Program-made: the position numbers and the translations under genes
Assembly (NCBI GenBank): GCA_029204225.1
Contig: CM055096.1
Coordinates: 4,308,014 to 4,372,013 of the forward strand
DNA from: Diphasiastrum complanatum
Taxonomy: Eukaryota; Streptophyta; Lycopodiopsida; Lycopodiales; Lycopodiaceae
DNA length: 64,000 nt
Reading direction: 5' to 3'
Shown here: positions 47,368-60,379 of the stretch, piece by piece
Layout of the letters: each line of letters opens with the position of its first letter
Position numbering within the stretch: the stretch's first letter is position 1
The notes under the pieces: model-generated
What the model was told of the DNA's origin: nothing
What the model saw: only the letters and a program-made list of their open reading frames with translations
Database searches by the model: none

Positions 47368-48240
47368 ATGCAAGATCTAGGAGAAATACATTACATCCTA
47401 GGCCTAGAAATTGATTTTTATGAAAATTGCGTCTTTTCTAGATATGCTCACTCTGTTTTGAAAAAATTCCATATGGAAAATTCTAAGAGCATAGATACTC
47501 CAATGGAGCAAATTGTAAAAGATCCTAATAAAGGTGATGAAAGATCCTTTAAGGACATCACACTTTTTAGGAGTCTTGTAGGCTCCTTGATTTGGCTTAC
47601 CATTACTAGGCCCGATCTAAGTTTTTGTGTGCACAAATTGAGTCAATTTATGCAAGATCCTAAGATCCATCATTGGAAGATGGCCAAGAGGATTCTAAGA
47701 TATGTATCTTCATCTTGTGATTATGGTCTACTTTATAAAAGTGAAGATCTATCCACTGTTGGCTACTCGGATTCGGACTTTGCAAGTGACAAGATGGATC
47801 GAAAGTCTATTAGTGCATACACTATCTTTCTTGGAGGCAATCTAATATCTTGGCTTTCCAAAAAGCAAGATACTATATCTCTCTCTTCATGTGAGGCCGA
47901 GTACAAAGCACTCACTACAACTACCAAAGAGGTGCTTTGGATCAAGAGGTTATTAATGGAGCTAAAGTGCATCAAGGAAGATGATCTACCAATGATCAAG
48001 TGTAATAACATCTCGGCCCAAGCTCTTGCCAATAATCCCATATTTCATGCAAGAAGCAAGCACATAGAAGTGGCACACCATTTTGTGAGAGAAAAGCTTA
48101 TTGGAGGATAAATCTATTTGGAGCATGTCAACTCGTCTTCTTGTATTGCCGATCTACTCACCAAGCCTTTGAGCAAAAGTGTTTTCATCAAGCATAGATC
48201 TAATCTTGGAGTTATATCAAGATCAATGCTTAAATCTTCA
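47368..48240 (+). pseudogene. copia RT end and RNase H
   Basis: Reads MQDLGEIHYILGLEIDFYEN, TRPDLSFCVHKLSQFM and GYSDSDFASDKMDRKSISAY, then SLSSCEAEYKALTTTTKEVL. A TAA at 48109-48111 splits off ADLLTKPLSKSVF near the end. The RNase H motifs look complete. Confidence 0.9.
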
Positions 48241-48261
48241 TAGATAATTTTTTAGGAGGAG

Positions 48262-49462
48262 TGTGAAGAATTGAAAAGATTATCTATGTTAGATATAGGG
48301 GTCTTATGCTTTTTATATCAAGCATCTAGGTGTAGGATGTTGATAGAAACAAATTTGGCATAGATGACAAATTATGCATTTCCACTTGTTATGTGACTAT
48401 TGAGCCAAAATAGAGTAAGAGGCTAAACTCGTGCCAATTAGAGATTAGCCACACGAGCATGGATTGAAGGACTGCTTCAATTCGATCCATCAGTAACTGT
48501 CATAGATTTGTGCCATGAGCTAATTCGGAATCTGAGCAAAACAGAGGATGGACATATCTCCGTAATCAAGAGATTGTCATCACAGAGGACTCTATTGTTG
48601 CGTCTTAGGCTTGCCTATGGACGACAGTATCTCTGTCACTAGGCCCGACTTCATCACCAGGAGCGGAGCTTTTCAAGAGGAAGCCTATCTGGAGAAGAGG
48701 GGATATAAGCTCTCGTATATCATAGACCCCAATATCAAGAGCTTCATGCGTTTCTCTCTTGCTTCCATTTTCTTACCAGAGCAAGAATACACCATTTCCA
48801 ATAGAAATATGGGATACCCACTGAGAGCCTTGAATGGAGAACCCATTGCTTTCGGACAGATTGCTTTTTGTAAGTTAATAAAGGATAAGCAATTTTCTAG
48901 GCTTGGATTGCAGTTTGGTATTTTATGCATGCATGCCGGTGTTTTGGCTTTTGTTTGATTATAGGATTTAGAGGTGGAACCATGTGAGGTCCAATAGGAA
49001 TTTGAGGTTTGCTTGAAAATAGTCCAATAGAATTAAGAGGTGCATGGATCAATGGTCCAATAGGATTAAGAGGTGACAAAGTGTGGTCCAACCATAGTTA
49101 AGCATAGTGGTAGCTCATGGATCTACTAGTATCATTGTACCTCATTTTGGATCTAATTGATTTGGAGATTGTGTGGATTTTGAGTGTTATTGGATTTCTA
49201 ACTTTCTCTCTCTACTTGAGAGCTCATGATGATTTTCTCTCTCTACCCGAGGAGAGCAGCTTGTTTTTACTTAGAATAATTTTTTAATACTTTCCACACG
49301 TGTGAGTGAGAGTTGGAAGTGATTGAATGCATGTAGTAGTGTGTTTTTGCCATAGAATCAAAGATAGATCTTGAATCTCAATCTAGTCTTCATCTTGGTG
49401 CATCTACACACCTTAGGAGATCACAAGTACATGTTGTGGACACTCCACATGTGTGAAATCTA
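48262..49462 (+). repeat. Right LTR of the defective copia element, with an insertion
   Basis: Matches the left LTR at both ends but carries about 517 bp of foreign sequence (about 48446-48962) in place of a short segment. One palindromic core is kept (CACACGTGTG, 49295-49304); the other is CACATGTGTG. Confidence 0.88.
48446..48962 (+). pseudogene. Captured host-gene fragment inside a copia LTR
   Basis: The insert encodes a mixed, host-like sequence. One frame reads ATRAWIEGLLQFDPSVTVID and LCHELIRNLSKTEDGHISVI up to a stop near 48645; the next reads PDFITRSGAFQEEAYLEKRG, SFMRFSLASIFLPEQEYTIS and NMGYPLRALNGEPIAFGQIA. It ends at a strong splice donor GTAAGTTAA near 48870, followed by intron-like DNA. 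The donor indicates capture of genomic DNA rather than cDNA. I do not recognise the parent gene. Confidence 0.55.
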
Positions 49463-49906
49463 CAAGTTTGACTTACTATTTTGGTTCATCAATGAGTTCG
49501 CCAAAACTTTCATTGAAACTTCTGAGAATTTTATTTATAGTAAGTTACCATTTTGAATTCGGCGAACATTAATTTTGGCAGAATCTAAAAAAATCTCTAT
49601 TTTTACCCTTGCTAAACTTCAAAAACCATATTTTTGTGCATAAAGAATCTTCGTCCAAGAAACATTCACCAGTACTATTTGTAGGTTCTAATTTTCCAGA
49701 TCAAGCGTTGGTCAAATTTTTGAACAATTATGTTACAATTTGATTCTGATTCTAAGAATTCATCATTCTTAGAATTGTCGATCGCTTGATCACAAATCAG
49801 AAATCTGATTATTGTCAAGTGAAAGAAATTTTGCAGATCTGAACTGAGATAGATTTTGATTGAAAATCTAGATCCAATCTCATTATCTGATTGATTTAAT
49901 TTGCAA

Positions 49907-50690
49907 AAATGGCTGCTCGTGGAGCTGTTCCAGGAAGTCAATCCAATCATTGTTAGAAAATCACCCCAATTGGATCTACCCAAGTACAATGGATTATCTG
50001 ATCCAATCAGATTTCTCCAAATCTATGCAGAATCATGTGAAGTTTGGGAAACTGTCAAACGAGCCCTTATCACACGGTTCAAACCTCAGAAGTTTATGGA
50101 AGACTCTTTCCTACTAAGTAAAATTAAAATGGGAAAGCGGTAAATGGTATGAAATTACATTGAACGGGTTAGATGCCTCGGATCTAAGTGCGTACCCGAG
50201 CTGATTAAAGAAGATGCCATGATTATGTAGTTTTTGGCAGGTCTACCTAAAAGGATCAGATGCAAGCTGAAACGTTATAATGAGTACACCACTTTGCAAA
50301 ATGCTATGAACAATGCGATACGAGAGTAAATATGAGAGGAGAATGAAGATTCAGATGATGAACCAAATATTGGGTTGTTGCCTTATACAGTAGGGCAAAC
50401 CACTACGACATCCACCATTATCGCATCAATAAACATCAACGCTACTATAGAGATGATACTCAACGAGTTCTAAAAACTTGGAAAGAATCAGCAGATACAG
50501 ATGGAAAAGTTGCAGTTGCAATTTGATGAAAAGATCAAAGCTTGGAAGATTTCCATGGAAAAGCGAACAAGGAACTTGAGAAGCTTGTTAAGACTTTTCC
50601 TACCAAGGAAAATGTCTGGTGTTTCCTTTGTAAGGGCAATCGCACAGTGAACGAATGTCCACAATTGAAAAAATGAATGGCAATTGCCAT
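49907..50690 (+). pseudogene. Plus-strand gypsy gag remnant
   Basis: Starts near an ATG at 49909. Frame-shifted fragments read PQLDLPKYNGLSDPIRFLQI, then WETVKRALITRFKPQKFMED and a damaged knuckle WCFLCKGNRTVNECPQL (His lost). It continues the gypsy element whose primer-binding region is at 42311. No pol follows; hAT sequence starts at about 50950. Confidence 0.65.
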
Positions 50691-50966
50691 CTATGCAATT
50701 CAGCAGGCAAACATATTACTGATTTAGGGTGTAGGGTGCATCAGTGACTATCTCAAAGAAGTGAATGCTCACCAGAGGATTTGGGAGAGGTGAACGCTCA
50801 CCAGAAGAGTGACAAGCTCTCAGGACGCATTGTTTGTCACAACCTTTCGCGGTACGTTCACACGATCAGTTCACAGCTTGAAAACACATTGTAATCAATC
50901 GAAAACTACACAAAACTATTGTATCAACATTAAGCAGTAAATGACCAAGCAACTAATGAAAGAAGA

Positions 50967-52173
<1,207 letters not shown>

Positions 52174-52200
52174 GAAGCACACAAATCTAACCTCTCTCTC

Positions 52201-52245
52201 ACCCTAAACCATAAACCCCAAACCCAAGCACCCTAAACCCTAAAC
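52201..52245. repeat. Degenerate telomere-like CCCTAAA units
   Basis: ACCCTAAACC, AAACCCC, AACCC and CACCCTAAACCCTAAAC lie in a row. Plant telomeres are (CCCTAAA)n. This is a short, impure block. Confidence 0.6.
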
Positions 52246-52635
52246 TCACACACACACACCATGTCTCGTAGACGCGCACACACACACAAATCCTCTCTCT
52301 CTCTGTCCCTCACACTCTGTCTCTTCCTCTCTCTCTCTCCCTCACACAAATCACCACACACACACACATTTGTATGCACACAAATCAACATAGCCACCAC
52401 TTAGGATGATCCAATGATCCAAAAGATGGCCAAATCCAGTATGTGAATTCAAAAATCGGAATTGATCAAGTTTATAAACCTATATAGGGTTTTGATCTAC
52501 AAAAGATCCAATCTACAAAAGCAAAAAAACTCGATTTGGGTGTAGAATCCTCTCTAGCATGCTCTAGACTTGATATCTTCACCAAATCATTGATAGATCT
52601 TATTTTCTCCTTCATAACCTGAAACACAAGCTCTG

Positions 52636-52652
52636 ATACCATGTGAAGGATT
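52636..52652 (-). promoter_or_regulatory. copia-type primer-binding-site remnant
   Basis: Reverse complement reads TTCACATGGTATCAGAGCTT, so an LTR end and initiator-tRNA-Met primer site remain from a minus-strand copia element. No coding part was found beside it. Confidence 0.5.
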
Positions 52653-52817
52653 TCAGATCCTTAAGATCCACACGCGCACACACACTCATCACACACACAC
52701 ACACACACACACACCATATCTCTCTCTCTCACACACTCTATGCCTCTCCCTCACTCACTCTCTCTCTCTCCCTCTCTCTCCCTCTTTCTTTGCTCTCAGG
52801 CTTCTGCGGAACAATCC

Positions 52818-53020
52818 GCAGTGCCCGCGCCTTTTGTTTTTTTTTTGTTTTTTTTTTTAAATAAACACGTCGGGGGCCTGGACGCTTTTTGGGCCCCGGA
52901 CGCGTCCGCGTCCGGATGCTGGACGCGTCCAGCCAAAAAAAAAATTTAAAAAGGATGCATCCGACCCCGCGTCCAGGGGTTGGACGGGGACGCGGGCATT
53001 CCTGCCCGGACCCTCCCTCA
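52818..53020. repeat. GC-rich repeat with GGACGCGTCC palindromes, copy 1
   Basis: Contrasts sharply with AT-rich surroundings. It contains CGGACGCGTCCGCGTCC and GGACGCGTCC, bordered by long T and A runs. A related block lies at 63300-63365. Confidence 0.75.
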
Positions 53021-53025
53021 TGTTT

Positions 53026-53342
<317 letters not shown>

Positions 53343-53346
<4 letters not shown>

Positions 53347-53876
53347 GCAGTTGTGATTATCGAATCGCAACTTTTTTTTTTGGGCTCAAAAATCCCCCCA
53401 TACATAACTGGTACCCTCTACGTAGTTCAAAACTGCAAATAAAATTGGATAGGGCCTCAAAATACAATGCAAGTATGGTTAGAACTCTTGGGCAAAATTG
53501 TTAAAATTATAGTTTTTGAAATGGCAATTCTTTTAAAAATTGTCATCTTATTATTATTAACTCTACATGCTATGAAAACTAATTTTTTCCTTTGATATAC
53601 ACATGCTATCTCATTTCATCAAGGCAAATTCAAGGCTATTTCAACTTGCTATGAAGGCACTTGAGTATGTGCCTTTTTGTCCATTCGAGATAGATTCAAA
53701 CAAGCCTTACGTGGTATTTTGAACATGGTGGCTAGAAACAGAACTGAGGTTTTCTTTATCAATTGGAATTTTTTGCAAAATTGCAAATATTCAAAATAGT
53801 GGAAAAAAATATGTTGTTGCATTAAATAATTATGTTCTCTTTTAATATTGCAATAATAATAATGATTTTTTTAAGG

Positions 53877-53878
<2 letters not shown>
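53343..53878. other. Noncoding interval
   Basis: Nothing recognisable as a gene or mobile element. Confidence 0.5.

Positions 53879-53879
<1 letters not shown>

Positions 53880-53938
<59 letters not shown>
53880..53938. repeat. (TA)n microsatellite
   Basis: Pure TA run of about 59 bp. Confidence 0.98.
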
Positions 53939-53939
<1 letters not shown>

Positions 53940-54280
53940 CAAAAAAAATCTGGTGGTGAATAACCAACCCAACCAAATCTAGATTGATCAGATCTAGATC
54001 CCACACTATGGATCAATCAAGCTAAACAGGAGAGAAGGATCACACTAGCAACATGTAGTTACAATCACTAAAATCAAGCATACACTAGTGAGAGTCCTAT
54101 GGGTAATATATCTTCCAAAACCCATCCACAACTAGTAGTGAACTGTGACATGTCATTGGACACATCAGCAACATAATTGGACCACTTCATCTACTTCTTC
54201 CACGAGTCATTGTGTTGTGTCGTCATGTAGTACGAGAATCATCACTGAGAGTGTATCGTCCCCTCACCCTACATAGCACA

Positions 54281-54407
<127 letters not shown>

Positions 54408-55017
54408 GAAGATCCAATACAAAGAAAATGGCTCCCTTTTATAGATTTGAGAGGTGAGTCTCTTTCACTTTGATTGGCTACACTAAAATACAAGAATTCT
54501 AATCCAAGCCCTTCAATTTAACACAAACCCAATCTTGAGTTTGTGACTTTGGGCATATTATTTATTTATACGTAGGGCCCAACTCTCTAGGAACAACTTC
54601 AAATGAGCTAGCAATGTGCTCATTGTGTTGGACTTATACGTGCAGGATGTCAGTGCCCTCGCCCTTATTACTCTAACTATATGGTGTGTTGTGGCGGGGC
54701 TCACTAAGTAAGCTTAGCCATACAATACGTTGTGGCGAGATTCATAAGTGCCCAATAATATCTCCCACCTAAATTGATGACGGTCCCATGACACCTGCCT
54801 GCGTTTGCTATGGAAGAAGACTGTCGACACATTTATTGCTGGTGAGAAAATACGTTAAGAAAAGCATGGATAAGATATCGCTTACGTAAAACCTGAGGCT
54901 CTATTTGTTGATGGTGATCAGCAATAACAGGACTTGCCAGATTTTCAATAATAACCATATGAGTCCGGTGGCCATTCCTGATAACCTTGTTCATCAACAA
55001 ATGGGTAGTTGACAGCA

Positions 55018-57389
55018 TCCATTGTGAAAGTACTGTACTTTAGGACCATAAATGGATCTACAAAAGATCCACAAGAGTGATTGGATGCTTGCTTTACAAC
55101 CTATCAAAAAACTAGTCACAAAAAAGTTGATCTAGATCGGCAAAAAAGTTGATCTAGAATGGCAATTTGACAATCAACAAGCAAGAACAATCATTAGCAT
55201 TGATCAATCACTAATTCGACTTGGCACGTGTGTAGTACGACCTGCAAGCTAAGAAACAAGTACAAATTGATTTGGTCGCATTTGGATCACAAAAACTCAA
55301 TGTACAATGTGGAGTAGCTCGAGATTGTCAATGAGCTCAAAAAATAATCTATCTCCTCACTATGGAGAGATGGAACACATAGCAAAAGTGACTTTCGTTG
55401 TAAAGTTAAGTGAATTTCCAGCATGTAATAAGGAAGTTAACTTGGCTCTTTTGCCCTAATTTGCAACCCTAGCCTCTTTCCTAGAGTCATGTCAAGTAGG
55501 TGGCTAGTTGGTCAATTTTCACCTTAAATCTAGGATTTAGATCCTATAAATTAAGAGTCACTACCAAATTGACTTAACCTACTCTTTAGACTTGATCTAA
55601 CCTACACTAGGGCAGGTTTCACACGTGGATCCATGGCCTCACACATGTGGGACCCATTTATGTTCATTTTACATTATTCTACATGGTTTTTGATCCAGCT
55701 AGATTTGCCTATTTTTGCCAATTCTTCACACTCCTCAAATCTAGCTTGATCTATTTACAACTCTCTTGCTAGATGAATGAATGCTATTAGAAGTGTCTAA
55801 AAAAAATCCAGCTACAAACAAGGAACTTTTGAGACTCCAATAGAGAATGATGTCCATGAAAGATCTTTCACTACTTAAGGGATCCGATACAAGATGTTCC
55901 ACAAATGTGTCTATATACATGTAGCACATTTCAAAAACTATACATCATGTCAAGCCATGGATTCCAAGGCATTTTGTGCACTTGAAGATACATCAATTTA
56001 ACTATTAAGTGCATACATAATGTTGCCAAAGACAACTTGCCTTGCTTGATCCATATGATTGAGCCTTGATGGTTCTATCTTGATACTTCTTCTTGGAGTT
56101 CTCGAGTCTTGACCTTGCTCCTCCACTTGACTTGACTCCAAACTATCAATGAATTGAATAAGTTGTCGATCCAAAAGTGCTTCTTCAAGTTTACAAATAT
56201 TCCACTCTTGAAAGATCACATTTCCACCATTGACAATTTTTTTGGTGGAAAACATGTAGATTCTACAATCTCTACTTGAAGAGCAAAACATTATCATTAT
56301 TTCTATCATTGAAGTAGGACAATCTTTGGTCCTTACATTGGAATGATCATGCACAAAGCATGTGGGGACAAAGATTTCCAAAACAAATGATGTTCCAACT
56401 TTTATGACTCTATTAAAACTATTACAAAAATAGTTATCCAATGAAGTTTCCTTGTCAACAATGAAAGTAGATTTGAAAGTATCTAATTTCATTGTCTTTT
56501 CATACAAAGTACTTAACACCATGAATCTTAAAGATAAGAAACAAGTCAATTTATGTCTACTAATACTATCCAAAATACATATTCTAGTTTGTCCTCTCAA
56601 TACTAGTTTTTAGCACCAATACTTGCTAAAAATGGATTTGCATTAGATCAATGGCTTATGCTCTTGTACTTGGCTCTGACACCATCCATTGTGAAAGTAC
56701 TATACTTTAGGACCATAAATGGATCTACAAAATATCCACAAGAGTGATTGGATGCTTGATTTACAACCTATCAAAAAAATAGACACAAAAAAATTGATCT
56801 AGATTGGCAATTTGACAACCAACAAGCAAGAACAATCAATAGCATTGATCAATCACTAAATACGACTTGGCATGTGTGTACTACAGGTTGTAGTATGGCC
56901 TGCAAGCTGAGAAACAAGTATAAATTGATTTGGTTGCATTTGGATCACAAAAACTCAATGTACAATGTGGAGTAGCTCGGGATTGCCACTGAGCTCCAAA
57001 AATATCTATCTCCTCACTATGGAAAGATGAAATACATAGCAAAAGTGACTTCCTTTGTAAAGTTAGGTGAATTTCCAGCATGTAATAAGGAAGTTAACTC
57101 GGCTTGCCCTAATTTGCAACCCTAGCCTATTTCCTAGTGTCATGTCAAGTAGGTGGCTAGTTGGTCAATTTTCACCTTAAAACTAGGATTTAGGTCCTAT
57201 AAACTAGGAGTCACTACCAAATTGACTTAACCTACTCTTTAGACTTGATCTAACCTACACTAGGGCAGGTTTTCCACGTGGATCCATGGCCTCACATGTG
57301 TGGGACCCACTTATGTACATTTTACATGATTCTACATGGTTTTTGATCAAGCTAGATTTGCCTTTTTTTTTGTAATTCTTCACATCCAT
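55018..57389 (-). mobile_element. 2.36-kb non-autonomous copia-like LTR element
   Basis: Minus-strand element with LTRs at 56690-57384 (5') and 55023-55730 (3') and target duplication TCCAT (55018-55022 and 57385-57389). The primer site reads TGGTGTCAGAGCC in reverse complement (about 56671-56684), and a purine-rich TTTGAGGAG precedes the 3' LTR. The internal part of about 960 bp encodes only rearranged pol pieces. The LTR family is the same as the solo LTR at 18299-18989. The 3' LTR has a 22-bp tandem duplication (AAAAAGTTGATCTAGA.CGGC) absent from the 5' LTR. Confidence 0.9.
55998..56600 (-). CDS. Internal ORF of the non-autonomous element, integrase-tail-like
   Basis: 200 codons. The C-terminal half, with YMFSTKKIVNGGNVIFQEWN and a Glu/Gln/Ser-rich stretch, resembles the region after copia integrase where IxSRDVVFxE occurs. 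The N-terminal half is unfamiliar. A downstream fragment (55929-55741, SERSFMDIILYWSL) resembles the RT end of the copia element at 47368 (DERSFKDITLFRSL). It is probably a leftover without catalytic function. Confidence 0.4.
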   Translation of the reverse strand: MRGQTRICILDSISRHKLTCFLSLRFMVLSTLYEKTMKLDTFKSTFIVDKETSLDNYFCNSFNRVIKVGTSFVLEIFVPTCFVHDHSNVRTKDCPTSMIEIMIMFCSSSRDCRIYMFSTKKIVNGGNVIFQEWNICKLEEALLDRQLIQFIDSLESSQVEEQGQDSRTPRRSIKIEPSRLNHMDQARQVVFGNIMYALNS

Positions 57390-58069
57390 CAGAGGATCCC
57401 ATAATAAAGCTTGTTGATAGTGAACCTCGTAGATCGACACAACTGCTCCCAATGTTATAGAATCTTCCAATTCGTAATGTGGATAAGACGTGCTTGCTTG
57501 ACTGCTATATCTATCTAGGTATTCGTGGTATGCTTGAACCTAAATACTTTCCTCTACATTAAATCTTACAGATTGAGGACAAGGCTTAGACATTATAGGT
57601 GCCAATTCTTACTGCATTGTGGAACAATCAGATTTCGGTTGAATCTTGCTCATTGAAGGGCAATCATCAACCTTAGTCTTCTGCTCGATATTGCATTTCC
57701 CATGTGAAGGCTGCATGATTGCATTTTCCTTTAGTTTTTGTGCTGAACTGCCTTCAAGTTGCCTTGTTGACACAAATTTCCTTTGTAATTCATCAACAAG
57801 AAATATTTGCAATGATTGTGCCAAGAGGCTTGGTAAAATCTGCTGGACTTCGTCGGTTGCCAATTTCTTGACTTCCTCAACTACCATTGGCTTGATAGAT
57901 TCTACCAGCTCTATCTTCTGTGGTGATGTTGATGGTTTGCTTGTGGGCGTATTTGCATACCTTGGGACTTTTGTCAAATTGCTTATTTCTCACTTGTTTC
58001 ATACCCAGGTGGCACTAATATTTTTGGTTTATAACACATTAAGTCTGTGTGTGGATTGGACAACATAGG

Positions 58070-58900
58070 TGCATATCGATCCACATGCCAAATGCCTCCT
58101 AACTATTTGTGAGTTCCACATTGAACAATCCAGGCATGGATGGTTGTTGCCTAGTCTTGGATCCTTGAAGGACTTGAAAGTGGTATCAAAGCCAAAGCTA
58201 GGTGGAATCATGTCGTAAAGTACTCATAAGGAAGCCAAGAATTGGAGTACAGATCTTCAAAAGTTGGGGTCCTAATTCTTGGAGCTTGGAAGTAAAAGCT
58301 TGGTGGGACGATTATTTAGTTTCTTCCCAAATTACTAATGTTGTTTTAGAGAATTTTGTTGCAAGCTACCAAGTTTTGCAACAAATTTGCTGAACTAGGT
58401 TTTTGGAAAGTGATTTTTGAAGGCATGTGAATTCACTCTTTGCCAAAAAAAAAATTTCATTTGCCTTTGTCTTTTGCTTTTGAATGTAAGGCAAAATTTT
58501 AGCTCTTAAAAGGGGAAGGCAATGTTGGGTGCAATTTATTAGCGAGCGTTTCATGGCGGATAGATTTTGGAGAGCACTCTTGTGAGAAATTGTATGGTGG
58601 TGAGCACTTTTCTAACATGAGGATTTTTCTAACATTATTATTGTTTGGGTATAGAGATAAGTGTGGCTCAGACAAGGCTTCTTAAATTACTTGGATTAAA
58701 AATAGATCTAGATACTCGTTGCCTAAAAGCTCCATTTTCACCAGTCCCCCACTATTGCAAACACCATTGGGTAGTGCAAAAAAGGAATAAATTATTTATA
58801 AAGCAAATTATGTGTATTAGCAAAAAATTACATCAATGCCCAAAATGAAATTTTTTTTTCTGTTAAATTGGAAAAGGTGTCAAGCTTGGAATTACACCAA
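58070..58900. other. Interval without a recognised gene
   Basis: Short frames (58202-58393, 58645-58848) show no family. Possibly old transposon DNA. Confidence 0.45.
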
Positions 58901-58930
58901 ATTTGATGACATGTTTTTTTTTTGGGCCAA

Positions 58931-58960
58931 AAAAAGCCTAGCGTCGGCACTAGGCTTTTT
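58931..58960. repeat. Perfect 11-bp stem hairpin
   Basis: AAAAAGCCTAG and CTAGGCTTTTT flank an 8-base loop CGTCGGCA. A related half-copy (GAAAAAGCCTAACGTCGACA) lies at about 59172-59191. Confidence 0.85.
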
Positions 58961-58966
58961 CTGTCC

Positions 58967-58972
<6 letters not shown>

Positions 58973-59034
<62 letters not shown>

Positions 59035-59055
59035 ATACATATGTATACATACATA

Positions 59056-59120
<65 letters not shown>
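58973..59120. repeat. (GT)n-(AT)n compound microsatellite
   Basis: GT for 60 bp (58973-59032), then ATACAT and AT units to 59120. Confidence 0.98.
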
Positions 59121-59122
<2 letters not shown>

Positions 59123-59852
59123 CTGATTTTGAACTGAGAAATCAGTGAAAAAAAAGGTTTGGGTGGCCAGAAAAAGCCTAACGTCGACATTTTGTGTTAT
59201 TGGTAAACTAGATCCCTAAATCAAGGCGTGACTCTTATCACTACACCAAAAACAATCCAAACCGACTTTATTCCAAAGACTTCACCACAAAAGAGGAGCA
59301 CGATTCATGAGTTTATTTCTCTCTTTAGGAATTGTTCATAGATTAGATAGTAATTTGTAGTTCTAACAAACCCACAGTTGGCCACCAAGGTGCAAACTTT
59401 ATGGTTTACTTTATATCCTAGTTGCAAAATATCAGCTTTCCTGAATTCAAATAGATATTAAAAAAAAAAATCTCAGGTAATCTTTACAAAGGATAGAAAA
59501 GTGTTGAAAAGAAACTTCATTTATCAAGAGTGTTTATTACTTTTTTGGAACATGTGATACAACAAAGAACAAGTATGTATCCTGGATAGACAAAAGCTTG
59601 ATTCCAACAAATAATAACTTCTTGCCATTACACTATTTTCTCCAAATATTGTGACTCGTAGCTCCAAATTCAATCAATAAAACATTGCAAATAGATTGCT
59701 AGGTATAGGCTCAATCCAACAAGACAATGAAGCATACTTAGCACATTAGTATGATTGAATTGTCCGATCCATCTCTAAAGATCCAATATAGTACTGACAT
59801 AAATACATTTTTCAAAAGAATTACACTAATGAAGTCTCATTTTCTTCCGCTA

Positions 59853-60177
59853 CAGTGTTAGAAATTTTAAATTTCATCAAAAATTTTCATACCATGTATA
59901 CCAGTTGTGCCAAAGGTTCTCTTTGAGTTTTGAACTTTTACCCTAAACCCTACATGACTGGGATGAAGGACGAGTATGTGCTCAAGATGCTCACCTTTGT
60001 AGTGAAACTGATCACCTAAAAGATGAAAGTTTCAACTTTATGACTGGGATGAAGGGCGAGCATGTGCTAAAGATGCTCGCCTTCGCTATGAAACTGCTCA
60101 CCGAGAATCATCCCTTGACATAGTGCATGCAAATGTTCATTCCGTAGAGCCCAACATTCCATCCTTCCATTCCTCTG
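59853..60177 (+). repeat. Probable copia LTR with an internal 86-bp duplication
   Basis: From TGTTAGAAATTTT to CCTCTGACA, just before TGGTATTAGAGCATGG (60178-60193), a diverged copia primer-binding site. Inside, ATGACTGGGATGAAGG.CGAG..TGTGCT recurs at 59955 and 60041. The left border is a guess from the TG end. Confidence 0.45.
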
Positions 60178-60379
60178 ACATGGTATTAGAGCATGGTTTA
60201 ACAATTTGCTTGATATCATAAGCTTCACTCATAATATGATTCTATTAATCAAATAGAATAATTGTTTTCTTGTTTTGATAATAGCACTAGATTTTATTTT
60301 ATTCTTAAAGTCGCTGACACACTATCACATAGACTAAGCTCCACATAGATTCTCAAGATAAAGCTGGTATCATCATAAA

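Larger units (their letters stand above)
43005..49462 (+). mobile_element. Full-length but defective Ty1/copia element
   Basis: LTRs at 43005-43737 and 48262-49462, primer-binding site TGGTATCAGAGCC at 43739 and purine tract TTTTTTAGGAGGAG before the right LTR. The internal part carries gag, knuckle, protease, integrase, RT and RNase H in copia order, with frameshifts and lost catalytic residues. It lies within a plus-strand gypsy element. A clean target duplication was not found; the flanks AGTCT and AGTTT are only similar. Confidence 0.92.
54940..57977 (-). pseudogene. Decayed coding fragment split by a retrotransposon (weakly CBP60-like)
   Basis: On the minus strand one frame runs from 57977 to about 57387, with a TAA (57609-57611) and a TAG (near 57555). 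It reads IELVESIKPMVVEEVKKLAT, then VQAYHEYLDRYSSQASTSYP and LEDSITLGAVVSIYEVHYQQ. Skipping the inserted element (55023-57384, target duplication TCCAT), the frame continues as DPLMDAVNYPFVDEQGYQEW to a TGA near 54945. The N-terminal helix and the C-terminal style recall plant calmodulin-binding CBP60 proteins, but I saw no diagnostic motif. The lack of visible introns suggests a retrocopy or a single exon. Non-functional. Confidence 0.4.
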
